From: Cyanobacteria bacterium SIG26
GTDB taxonomy: Bacteria > Cyanobacteriota > Vampirovibrionia > Gastranaerophilales > Gastranaerophilaceae
Assembly (NCBI GenBank): GCA_015152555.1
Contig: SUTS01000005.1
Span: forward strand, 1-64,000
Direction: 5' to 3'
Length of the DNA: 64,000 nt
Shown: piece after piece, positions 37,029 to 45,936 of the stretch
Numbering within the stretch: the first letter of the stretch is position 1
Layout: each line of letters starts with the position of its first letter
Notes under the pieces: model-generated
What the model was told of the DNA's origin: nothing
What the model saw: the letters and a program-made list of their open reading frames with translations, nothing else
Databases searched by the model: none
Made by a program: the position numbers and the translations under genes

Positions 37029-38177
37029 CTACCAGCGATTTTCACCGGAAGGAATTGAAAATTGTAAATTTTGAGATAATCTGTCTATATCCGGAAAGTA
37101 CATGTATTTATTTATACCAGGATATGAAAAAATATTTAATCCACTGTCACCAAGATTTTCCATCAAATATGTATCATAAGGATCCGTAAAACGTCCACCT
37201 TGTTTTCTACGATTAAAAGTTCTGGCAAGGCTAAATTCTTTATCACAAACAAATTTAATAAACGTAACTTCATATTTGTTTTTCAAAGCTTCTTTTAGTA
37301 CTTTTTCTAAATTTAAATCGTTTGTTGCGGCATAGATAAAATTTCTTCCTTCTTTCATTATTGTCGGATAAATAGTGTCTAATAATAAAGATTTTGCCAT
37401 TTTATGCGCTATAATTCCGCCTTCATCTTCTGATAAGAGACCATACAATTCTTTTTTAATATCGTCGGGTTCTTTAACATAATATGCTTTAGATGAATTT
37501 TTATTAATCCTGTTAATAATAGTAGATTTCCCAGAACCTGGAGTACCATGAATAAGAATTAATTGTTTTTCGCTTGGAATTCTTTGGATTTTTTTTAGTT
37601 CTTTTTGTAAAATCTTATTTATTTTGCCATCGAGAATTTGCTTAGGAATATTTATCGGATTTATATATGTTTTTACTCGAGCATTAACAATCTCTTTAGA
37701 ATCAAAAGGCGTTAATTTTTTCTTATTCCTAACAAAAAAATTAAAATCATTTTTGCTAATTATTCCTGCTCCACTAGTAAAAAGCTTAGGTAAATCTTTA
37801 TCGGGAATAAGTCCATGATTATAAAATTGTGACAAAAAATCATCTGGAAGAGTAGGTTTTGAAAGTGAAGAAGTATACCTTCCTTCTTTAATAATTTCTA
37901 TATAATGTTTAAACATTTTTATTATATTATTTAAAAACACATCGTGATTATCTTTTAAGTCGGATACCAAAGTTTGCAAATATATAGGGTTTTTAATATG
38001 GTCAAGCGAATTACAAAACCTTGAGCTTGGTAGTTTTTGTGAATCTTTGCCTAATATTGGAGTAACACCATGTTTAACCCATGAATATAGGGCCATTGGA
38101 TGTTCTTGTTTTATATTTCGGGAATGGAAATTCATCTTATATTCTTTTGGTAAAATTTTGGAATTTACTGGTATCAT
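37029..38177 (-). CDS. Zeta-toxin-like P-loop kinase
   Basis: An N-terminal ~200-residue helical region precedes a P-loop kinase: Walker A GTPGSGKST (residues 211-219 from this start), then a Lys/Asp-rich KEPDDIKKELYG segment and RTFNRRKQGGRF near the lid, as in zeta-toxin/UDP-GlcNAc-kinase-like proteins. No epsilon-type antitoxin is adjacent. The start at 38177 gives the motif-like KMNFHSRN at residues 14-21 and lies 19 nt after the GCAAAAAATATTTT box; an ATG at 38231 is the alternative. Effector, toxin or housekeeping kinase remain open. Confidence 0.65.
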   Translation of the reverse strand: MIPVNSKILPKEYKMNFHSRNIKQEHPMALYSWVKHGVTPILGKDSQKLPSSRFCNSLDHIKNPIYLQTLVSDLKDNHDVFLNNIIKMFKHYIEIIKEGRYTSSLSKPTLPDDFLSQFYNHGLIPDKDLPKLFTSGAGIISKNDFNFFVRNKKKLTPFDSKEIVNARVKTYINPINIPKQILDGKINKILQKELKKIQRIPSEKQLILIHGTPGSGKSTIINRINKNSSKAYYVKEPDDIKKELYGLLSEDEGGIIAHKMAKSLLLDTIYPTIMKEGRNFIYAATNDLNLEKVLKEALKNKYEVTFIKFVCDKEFSLARTFNRRKQGGRFTDPYDTYLMENLGDSGLNIFSYPGINKYMYFPDIDRLSQNLQFSIPSGENRW

Positions 38178-38195
38178 GTTTTTATCAAAACTTCT

Positions 38196-38210
38196 AAAAA
38201 TATTTTTTGC
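38196..38210 (-). promoter_or_regulatory. GCAAAAAATATTTT-box promoter
   Basis: The minus-strand 14-mer (38197-38210) is identical to those at 2688 and 26767. A TTTGAT/TGATAA -10-like element ends 4-6 nt before the ATG at 38177, predicting a leaderless transcript. Confidence 0.5.
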
Positions 38211-38293
38211 TAGTTTAATAAAAATTATCAAACTTGCAGTTCTTTTTTCTCTAATTGTGAGTCAAAACACATTGTCCGACAGTTGAAATTAAA

Positions 38294-38317
38294 AAAGGCG
38301 CAAACAATTACGCCTTT
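38294..38317 (-). terminator. Rho-independent terminator (minus strand)
   Basis: AAAGGCG (38294-38300) pairs with CGCCTTT (38311-38317); on the minus strand the stem is followed by a T-run. It would shield the kinase promoter from transcripts coming from the right. Confidence 0.6.
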
Positions 38318-38393
38318 CAAACTCAATCTTCAACTATATTATATTACTCTATACAATTGGCAAAAATTTTTCTGTTTAAATTTTATAACTGAT

Positions 38394-39479
38394 ATGAATA
38401 TTACTTCACCTAAATATACAAATAACCCACAAAAAAATATCTCATTTAAAGGCTATGATGCCAGACCTTTAAAATATCTGATTATGCGCGATTCACACAT
38501 GGTTAATACAACACCTATAGCCAAAGTAATCGAAAGAATAGGGGATAAACACGGATTTAAAATGATTTTCGAAGGTTACGATATTCTGACTAAAATCCCT
38601 TCTGACAAATTCAACACAAGAATGATAGCCCCTTGGATTCAAGATTACATACACGTGCTTAAAGACAAACTAATCACAGTTGGCGGATTTAACAGACCGG
38701 ATAAAATAGAAAAATTTTTCAATCGACCTATTGAAAATATTTCTTGCGAAAACTTTGTTAAAGGTGGCAATATGTTTTTTGTCAAAAAAGGAGACAAAGA
38801 TATAATAATTGTAGGGAATGACGATTGCGTAAAAGCAATGAAAACCTTTAAAAAACACGATATTGTTCAAATACCCCAAGCCGATTATCATATAGATTTA
38901 TTTCTTAGACCACTTAGAGACGGAAAAATTGTCGTTGCTGATGATAAATTAATGCTTGAAATACTAAAAAACGCCCGAAAAAATTTGGCAAAAGAATATG
39001 ACCTTTCAACAGATGAACAATTACTAAAACTGGATTATCTAATAAAAAGTATGAAAAATGCGATAGATCATAGCCATTATAAAAGCACCGAAAAAGTTAT
39101 ATCAAAATTAGAAAAAGAAGGGTTTTCAGTAATTAGAGTTCCCGGCAGGATTATAAAAAATTACAACGTTCCGGAGATTAAAAATATCCTGAACTTCACA
39201 AATGCCATTGTTCACGAAGACCAAAATGGAGAATTGGTCTATATTACAAACCATTCAGATTTGGTAAAAAGTTTAGGTATCGATAAAAAACTGGCTAATA
39301 AAATTGGATTAAATTTGGAAAAAATATTTAAAGAGTCTCTAAATGGTTATATTAAACCCCAAAATATCTACTTTGTAAAAGGAGGAAAAGCTCCTGAATC
39401 CAATCTTGATTTTGTACTACGTAGCTATGACGGGGGAATTCATTGTTTGTGTTGTGAAGTACCTGCAAATATAGTATAA
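38394..39479 (+). CDS. Pentein-fold deiminase-like protein with ISF motif
   Basis: A 361-residue protein starting with a 20-residue leader that contains NISFKG (Ile16-Ser-Phe-Lys-Gly). The body resembles agmatine/peptidyl-arginine deiminases: WIQDY (81-85, cf. the WxRDxGP loop), KGGNMFFV (123-130), the catalytic-type YHIDLF (165-170), and GGIHCLCCEVP near the C-terminus (cf. GGIHCITQQ-P with the nucleophilic Cys). These enzymes act on guanidino groups. No ribosome site; box GCAAAAATTTTTCT (38360-38373) is 20 nt before the ATG. Fold assignment moderate, substrate unknown. Confidence 0.65.
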   Translation: MNITSPKYTNNPQKNISFKGYDARPLKYLIMRDSHMVNTTPIAKVIERIGDKHGFKMIFEGYDILTKIPSDKFNTRMIAPWIQDYIHVLKDKLITVGGFNRPDKIEKFFNRPIENISCENFVKGGNMFFVKKGDKDIIIVGNDDCVKAMKTFKKHDIVQIPQADYHIDLFLRPLRDGKIVVADDKLMLEILKNARKNLAKEYDLSTDEQLLKLDYLIKSMKNAIDHSHYKSTEKVISKLEKEGFSVIRVPGRIIKNYNVPEIKNILNFTNAIVHEDQNGELVYITNHSDLVKSLGIDKKLANKIGLNLEKIFKESLNGYIKPQNIYFVKGGKAPESNLDFVLRSYDGGIHCLCCEVPANIV

Positions 39480-39480
39480 A

Positions 39481-40071
39481 TTACTGAACAATATCTAATA
39501 TTACATAGGCATTAAAGTCTAATGAGCCATATATGACTTTAACTTTATCGTCTCCTTCCGCAAACCATTTTACAAAAGATATTGTATCCTCTCCAAAATC
39601 ATCTGATGTCTCAACTGCAGGTACTCTTGCCATCAAATATTGAGATTGATAAAAATTCAAAACAACAGATTGTCCGTCTTTTTCACCTTTAACCTGATAA
39701 TGACCAACAGGCAAAACCCCTTCCACAAGCCTAATTTCAACCGGAAAACTTACGACAGGTGGTCCTTCTTCTTTATTCTCAGAAGTTTCTGTTAATATAT
39801 CTGTCTCATTACTTTGACTAAACTCTTCACCTTTTGGTATGTTTTTATTACGTTTTTTTTGACCGAAAAAACCTCTGTTTTTCTTATCCTTAACTTGCTC
39901 GATTGCTTTGTCAAAATCTTCATCAGTAACCGGTTTATCCTGTCCATAAAAATCATGACCGGCACCAAAATTATCCCACAAATCGCCGGTTGCAGGCAAA
40001 TCAATATCATCTGCAATAACAATAGTTGGCAAAAATAAAATAAACATAAAAGTAAGAATAAGCTTTTTCAT
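39481..40071 (-). CDS. Secreted protein of unknown function
   Basis: Signal peptide of about 20 residues (MKKLILTFMFILFLPTIVIA followed by DD). The mature chain has a Lys/Asn-rich, probably flexible region (about residues 55-105) and a beta-rich C-terminal domain of ~85 residues. Not recognised. The stop codon is one base from the convergent deiminase-like gene. Confidence 0.7.
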   Translation of the reverse strand: MKKLILTFMFILFLPTIVIADDIDLPATGDLWDNFGAGHDFYGQDKPVTDEDFDKAIEQVKDKKNRGFFGQKKRNKNIPKGEEFSQSNETDILTETSENKEEGPPVVSFPVEIRLVEGVLPVGHYQVKGEKDGQSVVLNFYQSQYLMARVPAVETSDDFGEDTISFVKWFAEGDDKVKVIYGSLDFNAYVILDIVQ

Positions 40072-40123
40072 ACTTTTATCTTAATAGTTTTTCAAAAAAA
40101 GTAAACCCGACATTTATATGAAA

Positions 40124-41467
40124 TTACTCTGATACAATTTCTTCAACCGGTTCTTCACGCACAATAAGCAACTTTGTAATTCTTGCACCATCAATTTCTT
40201 TTACAGTAAATGTAAAATCATTGTATTTTACCATATCATCAATCTGTGCAATACGACCAAGTTCTTTAACAACAATACCGGCAATTGTATCAACATCCTC
40301 ATCTTCAAGCTTTTCATCCGGAATATCAAAATAATTGGCTAATTCATCAAGGCGCATCATTGCGTTTGCCAAATAATGATTTGGTTTGATTTCCTTTATA
40401 TCGATTTCTACTTCTTCATCAAATTCGTCTTGTACATCACCAAAAATTTCTTCCATAACATCTTCTAAAGTGATAATACCCGAGGTCCCGCCGAATTCAT
40501 CAACTACAATTGCCATTTGGCTCTTATTCTTTTTAAATTCTCTTACCAAATTATCCATTGTGATTGTTTCAGGAACCAACATTATATTTCGTTGAATATC
40601 TTGGATTGTGCGAACTTCATCTTTTAACGCTAATGAATATAAGTCTTTGACGTGAACCAGCCCTGTAATATGGTCAATATCACCGTCATAAACAGGATAT
40701 CTTGTGTACTGATTTTCAGTAGCTAAAGCATTTAAATCATCAAATGACATCTCAATCGGCACACAAACCATGTCAGTACGTGGTATCATTACCTCCCGCG
40801 CAGTCAAATCAGAAAACTGAAACACGTTATGAATCATATCTTTTTCAGTTTCATTTAACACACCCTCGTCATAACTTGCATCAACTAATAAATCTAAATC
40901 CTCAAGGGTGTGAACAACTTTTGCTGAACTTACAGGAACTTTAAATATTTTTAAAATAGCATTACACGTCACATTCAACAACCAAACAAACGGTTTTGCT
41001 ATCGTCATAAACAAGTCCATTGGCTTTGCAACGTATAAAGAAATTCTTTCTGGATATTGAAGTGCAACACATTTAGGAACTTGCTCACCTAATACTACGT
41101 GTAATAATGTTACCGTAAAGAAAGCCACAACGGCTGTAATAATATGAGCTAAATATCCATATCCGGCAGGTAAATTAGCCAAAACCGGAGCTAACATTTT
41201 CTCAACAGTCGGGGAACCAAACCAACCGATACCAATACTTGCAATAGTTATACCTAACTGAACAGCCGCAATAAAATAATTCATATCTTCTAAAGCTTTT
41301 AATGCTAATTTTGCATCAACATTGCCATCTTTGGTAAGTTGTTCAATCTTAACCCTTCTAGCCTTTACAATTGCAAATTCCGCAGCCACAAAAAAACCGT
41401 TAACCAGTAATAATATAAAAACGATTAACCAATTGGAAATAATTATTCCCAGACTCGACTCACTCAT
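40124..41467 (-). CDS. CNNM/CorC-type transporter-associated protein (DUF21-CBS-CorC)
   Basis: Four hydrophobic segments in the N-terminal DUF21 domain (from LIVFILLLVNGFFVAAEFA), a CBS pair in the middle (REVMIPRTDM, GLVHVKDLY, FGGTSGIITLEDVMEEIFG), and a C-terminal CorC/HlyC domain (AMMRLDELANYF). Family members (CNNM, YfjD, HlyC/CorC) are implicated in Mg export. 447 residues, complete. Confidence 0.92.
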   Translation of the reverse strand: MSESSLGIIISNWLIVFILLLVNGFFVAAEFAIVKARRVKIEQLTKDGNVDAKLALKALEDMNYFIAAVQLGITIASIGIGWFGSPTVEKMLAPVLANLPAGYGYLAHIITAVVAFFTVTLLHVVLGEQVPKCVALQYPERISLYVAKPMDLFMTIAKPFVWLLNVTCNAILKIFKVPVSSAKVVHTLEDLDLLVDASYDEGVLNETEKDMIHNVFQFSDLTAREVMIPRTDMVCVPIEMSFDDLNALATENQYTRYPVYDGDIDHITGLVHVKDLYSLALKDEVRTIQDIQRNIMLVPETITMDNLVREFKKNKSQMAIVVDEFGGTSGIITLEDVMEEIFGDVQDEFDEEVEIDIKEIKPNHYLANAMMRLDELANYFDIPDEKLEDEDVDTIAGIVVKELGRIAQIDDMVKYNDFTFTVKEIDGARITKLLIVREEPVEEIVSE

Positions 41468-41525
41468 CCTGTTATTTACCTCTATTTTACAAATCCATTA
41501 TAGTATCAGGATAAGAAAAAAGCAA

Positions 41526-41548
41526 GAGGTAAAAGGACATTTTACCTC
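41526..41548 (-). terminator. Terminator at the end of the particle cassette transcript
   Basis: GAGGTAAAA (41526-41534) pairs perfectly with TTTTACCTC (41540-41548), loop of 5. On the minus strand it is followed by TTGCTTTTTTC. It lies between the last particle gene and the CNNM promoter. The rest of 41468-41783 is non-coding apart from the hairpin at 41721. Confidence 0.75.
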
Positions 41549-41720
41549 CAGCCAAGAACTAAAAAAAGGAAGAAAATAAAAATGATAAAATAATCTATTT
41601 AGTGAACCTCAACCCGACAGTTCAGTTAATTCGTGAATATTTTGACAGTACATATTCTAACATTTGAAAATTTAGCCAGTTAGCGGAGTTGTTTTTTGAA
41701 TAATCGTTTATATTATTAAT

Positions 41721-41774
41721 AGCACTCTTGATCCGAGCCGGTATCGTATACCGGGGCCTCTGAGCAGGAGTGTT
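41721..41774. other. Long structured RNA-type hairpin beside the particle cassette
   Basis: Nested complementarity: AGCACTC with GAGTGTT outside, GAG/CTC in the middle, and a perfect CCGGTAT-CGT-ATACCGG tip. It is markedly GC-richer than its surroundings and begins 10 nt beyond the stop codon of the last cassette gene. On the plus strand a T5 follows; on the minus strand no T-run follows, so it may be a transcript-stabilising structure rather than a simple terminator. Confidence 0.6.
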
Positions 41775-41783
41775 ACCTTTTTA

Positions 41784-42014
41784 CTACTTCAAAATTAGAC
41801 AATCATAAATTTTATCAATTTTATCTTTCATTTCTACGAATTGCCCTTTCAAATCCTCAAAACTATCCAATGTCGCAAAACGATGCTCCACATCTTTGAT
41901 AATTTCTCGATGTTTCTTTTCTAATTGTTCAGGCGTCACTACAATTCTTTCCTGTATCAAAAATACAAGTACTATAAGAATTACAGGTGCATAATATAAA
42001 AAATTCTCAGTCAT
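41784..42014 (-). CDS. Small membrane coiled-coil protein, spanin/XhlA-like
   Basis: 76 residues: one N-terminal membrane helix (YYAPVILIVLVFLIQ) followed by a charged coiled coil. The shape matches small phage lysis accessory proteins (XhlA or inner-membrane spanin). Last gene of the cassette. Function inferred from topology and position. Confidence 0.55.
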   Translation of the reverse strand: MTENFLYYAPVILIVLVFLIQERIVVTPEQLEKKHREIIKDVEHRFATLDSFEDLKGQFVEMKDKIDKIYDCLILK

Positions 42015-42038
42015 TATATATTTCCTCTCATTCTAAAA

Positions 42039-43328
42039 CTACAAAACTATCGGCCAATAAAAATCGACTAAATATGACGCGGCATCAAACGGATGTGACA
42101 AAAATTTCAATTCTTTAGTCTGTTTTATTTGAGTGTAAGATGGCACATCTATCCTTGAAGAACCCTCTATATAACGCAAATTATAAATATTATATAATAG
42201 CTTTTCACATTTCGGTGAAATATATAAGCCAACTTCTCCGTTTGCATTTCTAACTTTTGCATTAAATGCCGCAACCCTATTTTTTATAGGAGGATTAAAT
42301 GCTTTTATTTTTATTTCCACTTCATATCCATAAGCTTCTAGTTTACGTTTTATTATGACATAATTCGTGTATTCACTGGTACAACTTCTATTATCTCCTG
42401 AAGCATCACCATTTATAATAATTTTTGCTTTATGATTTGGATATCTGGCGCAAAATTCTTCACAAGTTTTTGAAGTCGTTGTATTTTCTAAAACTAATTC
42501 ATCAAAATAAAAAACTTTATCATCAGTTTTATGTGCCAAAACCCAAGCCATCGGATCAACGTTAAAATCACAACTTATATGAACATCTAAATCCTGATGA
42601 TATTTGATATCCCTAATATTTTCTTTTGTAAAATCTTTTACCACGAGATTAGTTGAATAATCACCGGTTTTACCCATTACAAAAATATCATAATAACTTT
42701 GATCATAGAGTTTTTTCAATTCATCACAAAAACCTTCCGGCAAATATTTATTTTGGGTTGTTGGCGCACAAATTACCCGATAATTAACAGGAGGATCTTC
42801 AAAAAAAGTTTTATAAATCCAACCTTTTTGGAGCTCAGGATTAGTATGGCCAAAAATTCTATATGTAAAATTCTTCCAACTTTTACGTTTTCGCTGCCTC
42901 ATTCTGGCTAATAACATTTTAAACGTATCATAAGGGATATCAGACATTTCTTCAATTTCAACAAACCCTAAATTTAAAGATTTTAATTTATTTGGTTCAT
43001 CAAAATGCCTGAATAAAATTTCAGACCCATTATGAAATACTAATTTTTGTTCTGAACTCACCCATTTGTAATCAATTTTATCCACAAAACCTATACTATC
43101 CAAATGATCATAATAAGTTTTTAGAGTTGTATCTCTCACAAGAGTGTAGGTTTGAGCTCCCACAAGCCCTACAATCCCAGGAAATTTTAAAGCCAACAGA
43201 ATTCCTAATAAAGCCCCGGCAAAAGTCTTGCCGGAGCCATATCCTCCTTGATATACCGCTACATCAAGGGAATAACTGTGAGGAATTTCCAAGAATTGTC
43301 TTTGAGCATCTAATAGTCTATATTTCAT
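42039..43328 (-). CDS. Terminase large subunit
   Basis: ATPase part: Walker A GGYGSGKT (residues 28-35) and Walker B-like LGFVEIEEMSD. Nuclease part: CDFNVDP, INGDASG and the late HPFDAASYLVDF give the three acidic metal-binding positions of the RNase H-like domain. All appear intact, so it should be active in packaging. 429 residues. It starts 23 nt after the portal gene. Confidence 0.9.
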   Translation of the reverse strand: MKYRLLDAQRQFLEIPHSYSLDVAVYQGGYGSGKTFAGALLGILLALKFPGIVGLVGAQTYTLVRDTTLKTYYDHLDSIGFVDKIDYKWVSSEQKLVFHNGSEILFRHFDEPNKLKSLNLGFVEIEEMSDIPYDTFKMLLARMRQRKRKSWKNFTYRIFGHTNPELQKGWIYKTFFEDPPVNYRVICAPTTQNKYLPEGFCDELKKLYDQSYYDIFVMGKTGDYSTNLVVKDFTKENIRDIKYHQDLDVHISCDFNVDPMAWVLAHKTDDKVFYFDELVLENTTTSKTCEEFCARYPNHKAKIIINGDASGDNRSCTSEYTNYVIIKRKLEAYGYEVEIKIKAFNPPIKNRVAAFNAKVRNANGEVGLYISPKCEKLLYNIYNLRYIEGSSRIDVPSYTQIKQTKELKFLSHPFDAASYLVDFYWPIVL

Positions 43329-43351
43329 ACAAATACCTCACTATGCTATTC

Positions 43352-45025
43352 TTATTGATTCTCTTTTGTTAAATTCTGCTCAGAACTCTTTTCATCCGTT
43401 AAGAAATTATTAGCATTTTCAACACCATACTGTTCTAAAACGAATTTAAAACATTCCAACCAATTTATACGTTGAGCAACAGCATCAATTTTAGTAAACG
43501 ATTGTATAGCCTCAAACAATTCTTTTAAACGAGCTTTTCGTTCAAATGTAGCTTTTCTGTCACCATATCTGTACACATAAGTTGAATTTCGAATATTGTC
43601 ATCAACTTGAACAAAAGAAATTTTACCTCTATCATTAGTTAAAATAGATTCTTTACCTAATTTAAAATTCGAAATAATTTCAGCTGTTTTTTCTACCATA
43701 GGAACAATAATTTTTCTATTAATAGATTCTAAAAGCATATTTAGTCGAGCTTCCTGACCATTTACAGAATAATTAATTTCGGTTGCAGTTCTACCAGCTT
43801 GTTGCAAATTACCTTCCATATTTTTAAAAATACCGGTTGCGCTTTCGGTTGTAGATTTAAAGTAACTCAAAAATTCCCAACCTTGCATAGCTTTATCAAA
43901 GCTTATCGGAGTAGGAGTTGTCGTCATTAGAGATGCATCATATTCAATAATTTTACCGGGTCTTATATCCTGCTGCCCCTTAAAGCAACCTTTCGGAGCA
44001 AGATATGGCGGATTCATCATCAATGCCAACGCATCAAGTTGTTTATTCAAAATCGTTGATGAAATATTATTCAAAATCAACGCTACCCTTAACGGAGAAA
44101 TTCCTCGTCCCGTCATTGGGGATTCAATAATATTTGCGTGGATAAATGGATTTACAACGAACGGATTGTCTTCCATTCTAATAAGTACATTTCTTCCTGC
44201 GATTACAATTAACTGATTTTTCAAGACTTCACCATCAGCCAACTCTATATCACCCCAGAATTCCAACACTTCTATTTTTCTTTCAGATACAGCTTTATCA
44301 GAATTTCGTTGTTTTTTACCTGCCACCACTCCTTTCAATAATTCCAGTTTTTCCGGTGTTAACATATTATTTGATTTGTTTGTTTTTATTTCATCAATCG
44401 TTTGATACGTCCTGTAAATTTTTGCACAACTATCCCAATTAGCAACATCAGTTTTGTCAAAAACAAAATCTGCATAATTAATAAATTTAACCTTCGCATT
44501 GTCATAAATTACCTTATCTTCCACAACAAATGTTTCTGTTGTACCTCGTAAAATTTGTTCATCCAAACTAATAGCCCGTCTTATTCTACGAGTTTTTGTT
44601 TCCCAACCAACAAATAAAGTTACCTCACCAGTTTCGACAACAGAATCAATAATTTCTTCCATAGTATCTTCTATATTCATCGACTCAAAAGTTTTAACCA
44701 ACATTGCCTTTTGCATATTCGCATATTTTTGGGTTTCAAAATCGGTACCTTCTACATCAAACATTCCGTCCGGATGAGAATATAAATTTTGTACAATATG
44801 CGATTTTAAAGTTTGAGCAAGTTCATAAATATCCGGTAACTGGACATGGCAATCCCAAGCATTGTTTTTAGTAATATCTGAATTGTAAATTGCATACTTT
44901 ATAAGCCTATTATCAGATAATTGACTACTTCTCTCATTTTCATAGTAATCATATTTTTCAATGATATTACTGATTAATCGTTGTTCTTTAACATGATCTA
45001 TTGATTTTTTCATATTATTTTTCAT
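43352..45025 (-). CDS. Portal protein
   Basis: A 557-residue protein with the features of podovirus portals: an N-terminal helical region, GRGISPLRVALILNNISSTI and LDALALMMNPPYLAPKGCF in the centre, and a charged C-terminal helix region. It forms the dodecameric DNA gate bound by the terminase. GAGGT ribosome site; located directly upstream of the large terminase gene as usual. Confidence 0.85.
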   Translation of the reverse strand: MKNNMKKSIDHVKEQRLISNIIEKYDYYENERSSQLSDNRLIKYAIYNSDITKNNAWDCHVQLPDIYELAQTLKSHIVQNLYSHPDGMFDVEGTDFETQKYANMQKAMLVKTFESMNIEDTMEEIIDSVVETGEVTLFVGWETKTRRIRRAISLDEQILRGTTETFVVEDKVIYDNAKVKFINYADFVFDKTDVANWDSCAKIYRTYQTIDEIKTNKSNNMLTPEKLELLKGVVAGKKQRNSDKAVSERKIEVLEFWGDIELADGEVLKNQLIVIAGRNVLIRMEDNPFVVNPFIHANIIESPMTGRGISPLRVALILNNISSTILNKQLDALALMMNPPYLAPKGCFKGQQDIRPGKIIEYDASLMTTTPTPISFDKAMQGWEFLSYFKSTTESATGIFKNMEGNLQQAGRTATEINYSVNGQEARLNMLLESINRKIIVPMVEKTAEIISNFKLGKESILTNDRGKISFVQVDDNIRNSTYVYRYGDRKATFERKARLKELFEAIQSFTKIDAVAQRINWLECFKFVLEQYGVENANNFLTDEKSSEQNLTKENQ

Positions 45026-45033
45026 TTTAATAA

Positions 45034-45567
45034 TTACCTCGTTTTATAATAGTAATCCCTGTATAGCGAATAAACTTCTATATCTTGAAGTTTATCCAGT
45101 CGTAATGTTTCATTTTTCAAAACGGATTCTTTTTTAAAGCCGCAACTTTTTAACAAAGTTTTTACCCGAAAATTATCCGGATAAATTTGCGCTTTGATCT
45201 TGTATAAACCAAATTCATCAAAACATTTTTTCAAAAAAAACTTTGCACTATATCGGGTAAAATTACCCCAAGCCTTTCTGTCAAAACACGTAGTGAGTTC
45301 AGCAGAAAATAATAATTTTTCATTACCGACAAAATTATCAAGATAAACAAATCCCATAAATTCGTCATTTAAATTATCCAAAATCAGCCAAAAATAAGGA
45401 GAGTTTTTTTGAATAAATCCCAAGATATCACTTTTGTCAACAACTGAAAAATCATCTTGCAAATAAGAAAGGAATTTATGACAACACTTTTTGACATCAG
45501 GGATATAGCGCAAAGATGTGATTGATTGCAAACCAGCACTTAAATCCATTTGTATAAATTTGCACAT
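45034..45567 (-). CDS. GNAT-family acetyltransferase-like protein
   Basis: A 177-residue protein with a GNAT C-terminal pattern: FGLYKIKAQIYPDNFRVKTLL followed by KSCGFKKESVLKNE, i.e. the acetyl-CoA-site helix and the following strand as in RimJ/RimL-like enzymes. It sits between the small terminase region and the portal. Some phages carry such genes in this place; target unknown. Confidence 0.65.
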   Translation of the reverse strand: MCKFIQMDLSAGLQSITSLRYIPDVKKCCHKFLSYLQDDFSVVDKSDILGFIQKNSPYFWLILDNLNDEFMGFVYLDNFVGNEKLLFSAELTTCFDRKAWGNFTRYSAKFFLKKCFDEFGLYKIKAQIYPDNFRVKTLLKSCGFKKESVLKNETLRLDKLQDIEVYSLYRDYYYKTR

Positions 45568-45568
45568 T

Positions 45569-45919
45569 TTAAACTTTTGCCTTGATAAATTTTATAAAAT
45601 TATTTCCGCTAATAAAAGAATCTATCTCAGCGTTTAACAATTTTTCTCTATCTGAATATTGAGTACCTAAAAAGCCTTCAGCTTGAACTCCGTTTATGAA
45701 AGATTTTGTCTTACTGTTTTTATTCATAATCAAAAAAACACTACTCGTAGAAAAAATCTTATCCTTTGGGACTTTTTTAAGTTCAGTTATTTCAGCTTTA
45801 GATGTTGATTTTGCGGACTTCAACTCACTGGCAAACTCATCTTCTATTTTTGATATTATCAGCTTGTTATAAGCTTCATCATTCATTAATATTTTTTCAA
45901 TTTCTTTATTTTCTTTCAT
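45569..45919 (-). CDS. Cassette protein of unknown function
   Basis: 116 residues, Lys/Glu/Ser-rich, with a helical N-terminus and no recognised domain. It is tightly packed between the small terminase and GNAT genes (1-nt gap to the latter) and has a ribosome site (AAAGGGT). Real by position; function unknown. Confidence 0.6.
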   Translation of the reverse strand: MKENKEIEKILMNDEAYNKLIISKIEDEFASELKSAKSTSKAEITELKKVPKDKIFSTSSVFLIMNKNSKTKSFINGVQAEGFLGTQYSDREKLLNAEIDSFISGNNFIKFIKAKV

Positions 45920-45936
45920 AGAAAACCCTTTCGTTA

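Noticed and set aside
38283-38393. Upstream ATG (38283) of the deiminase-like gene
   Set aside because: It would start at the terminator hairpin and read through the promoter box; ATG 38394 begins the tagged N-terminus.
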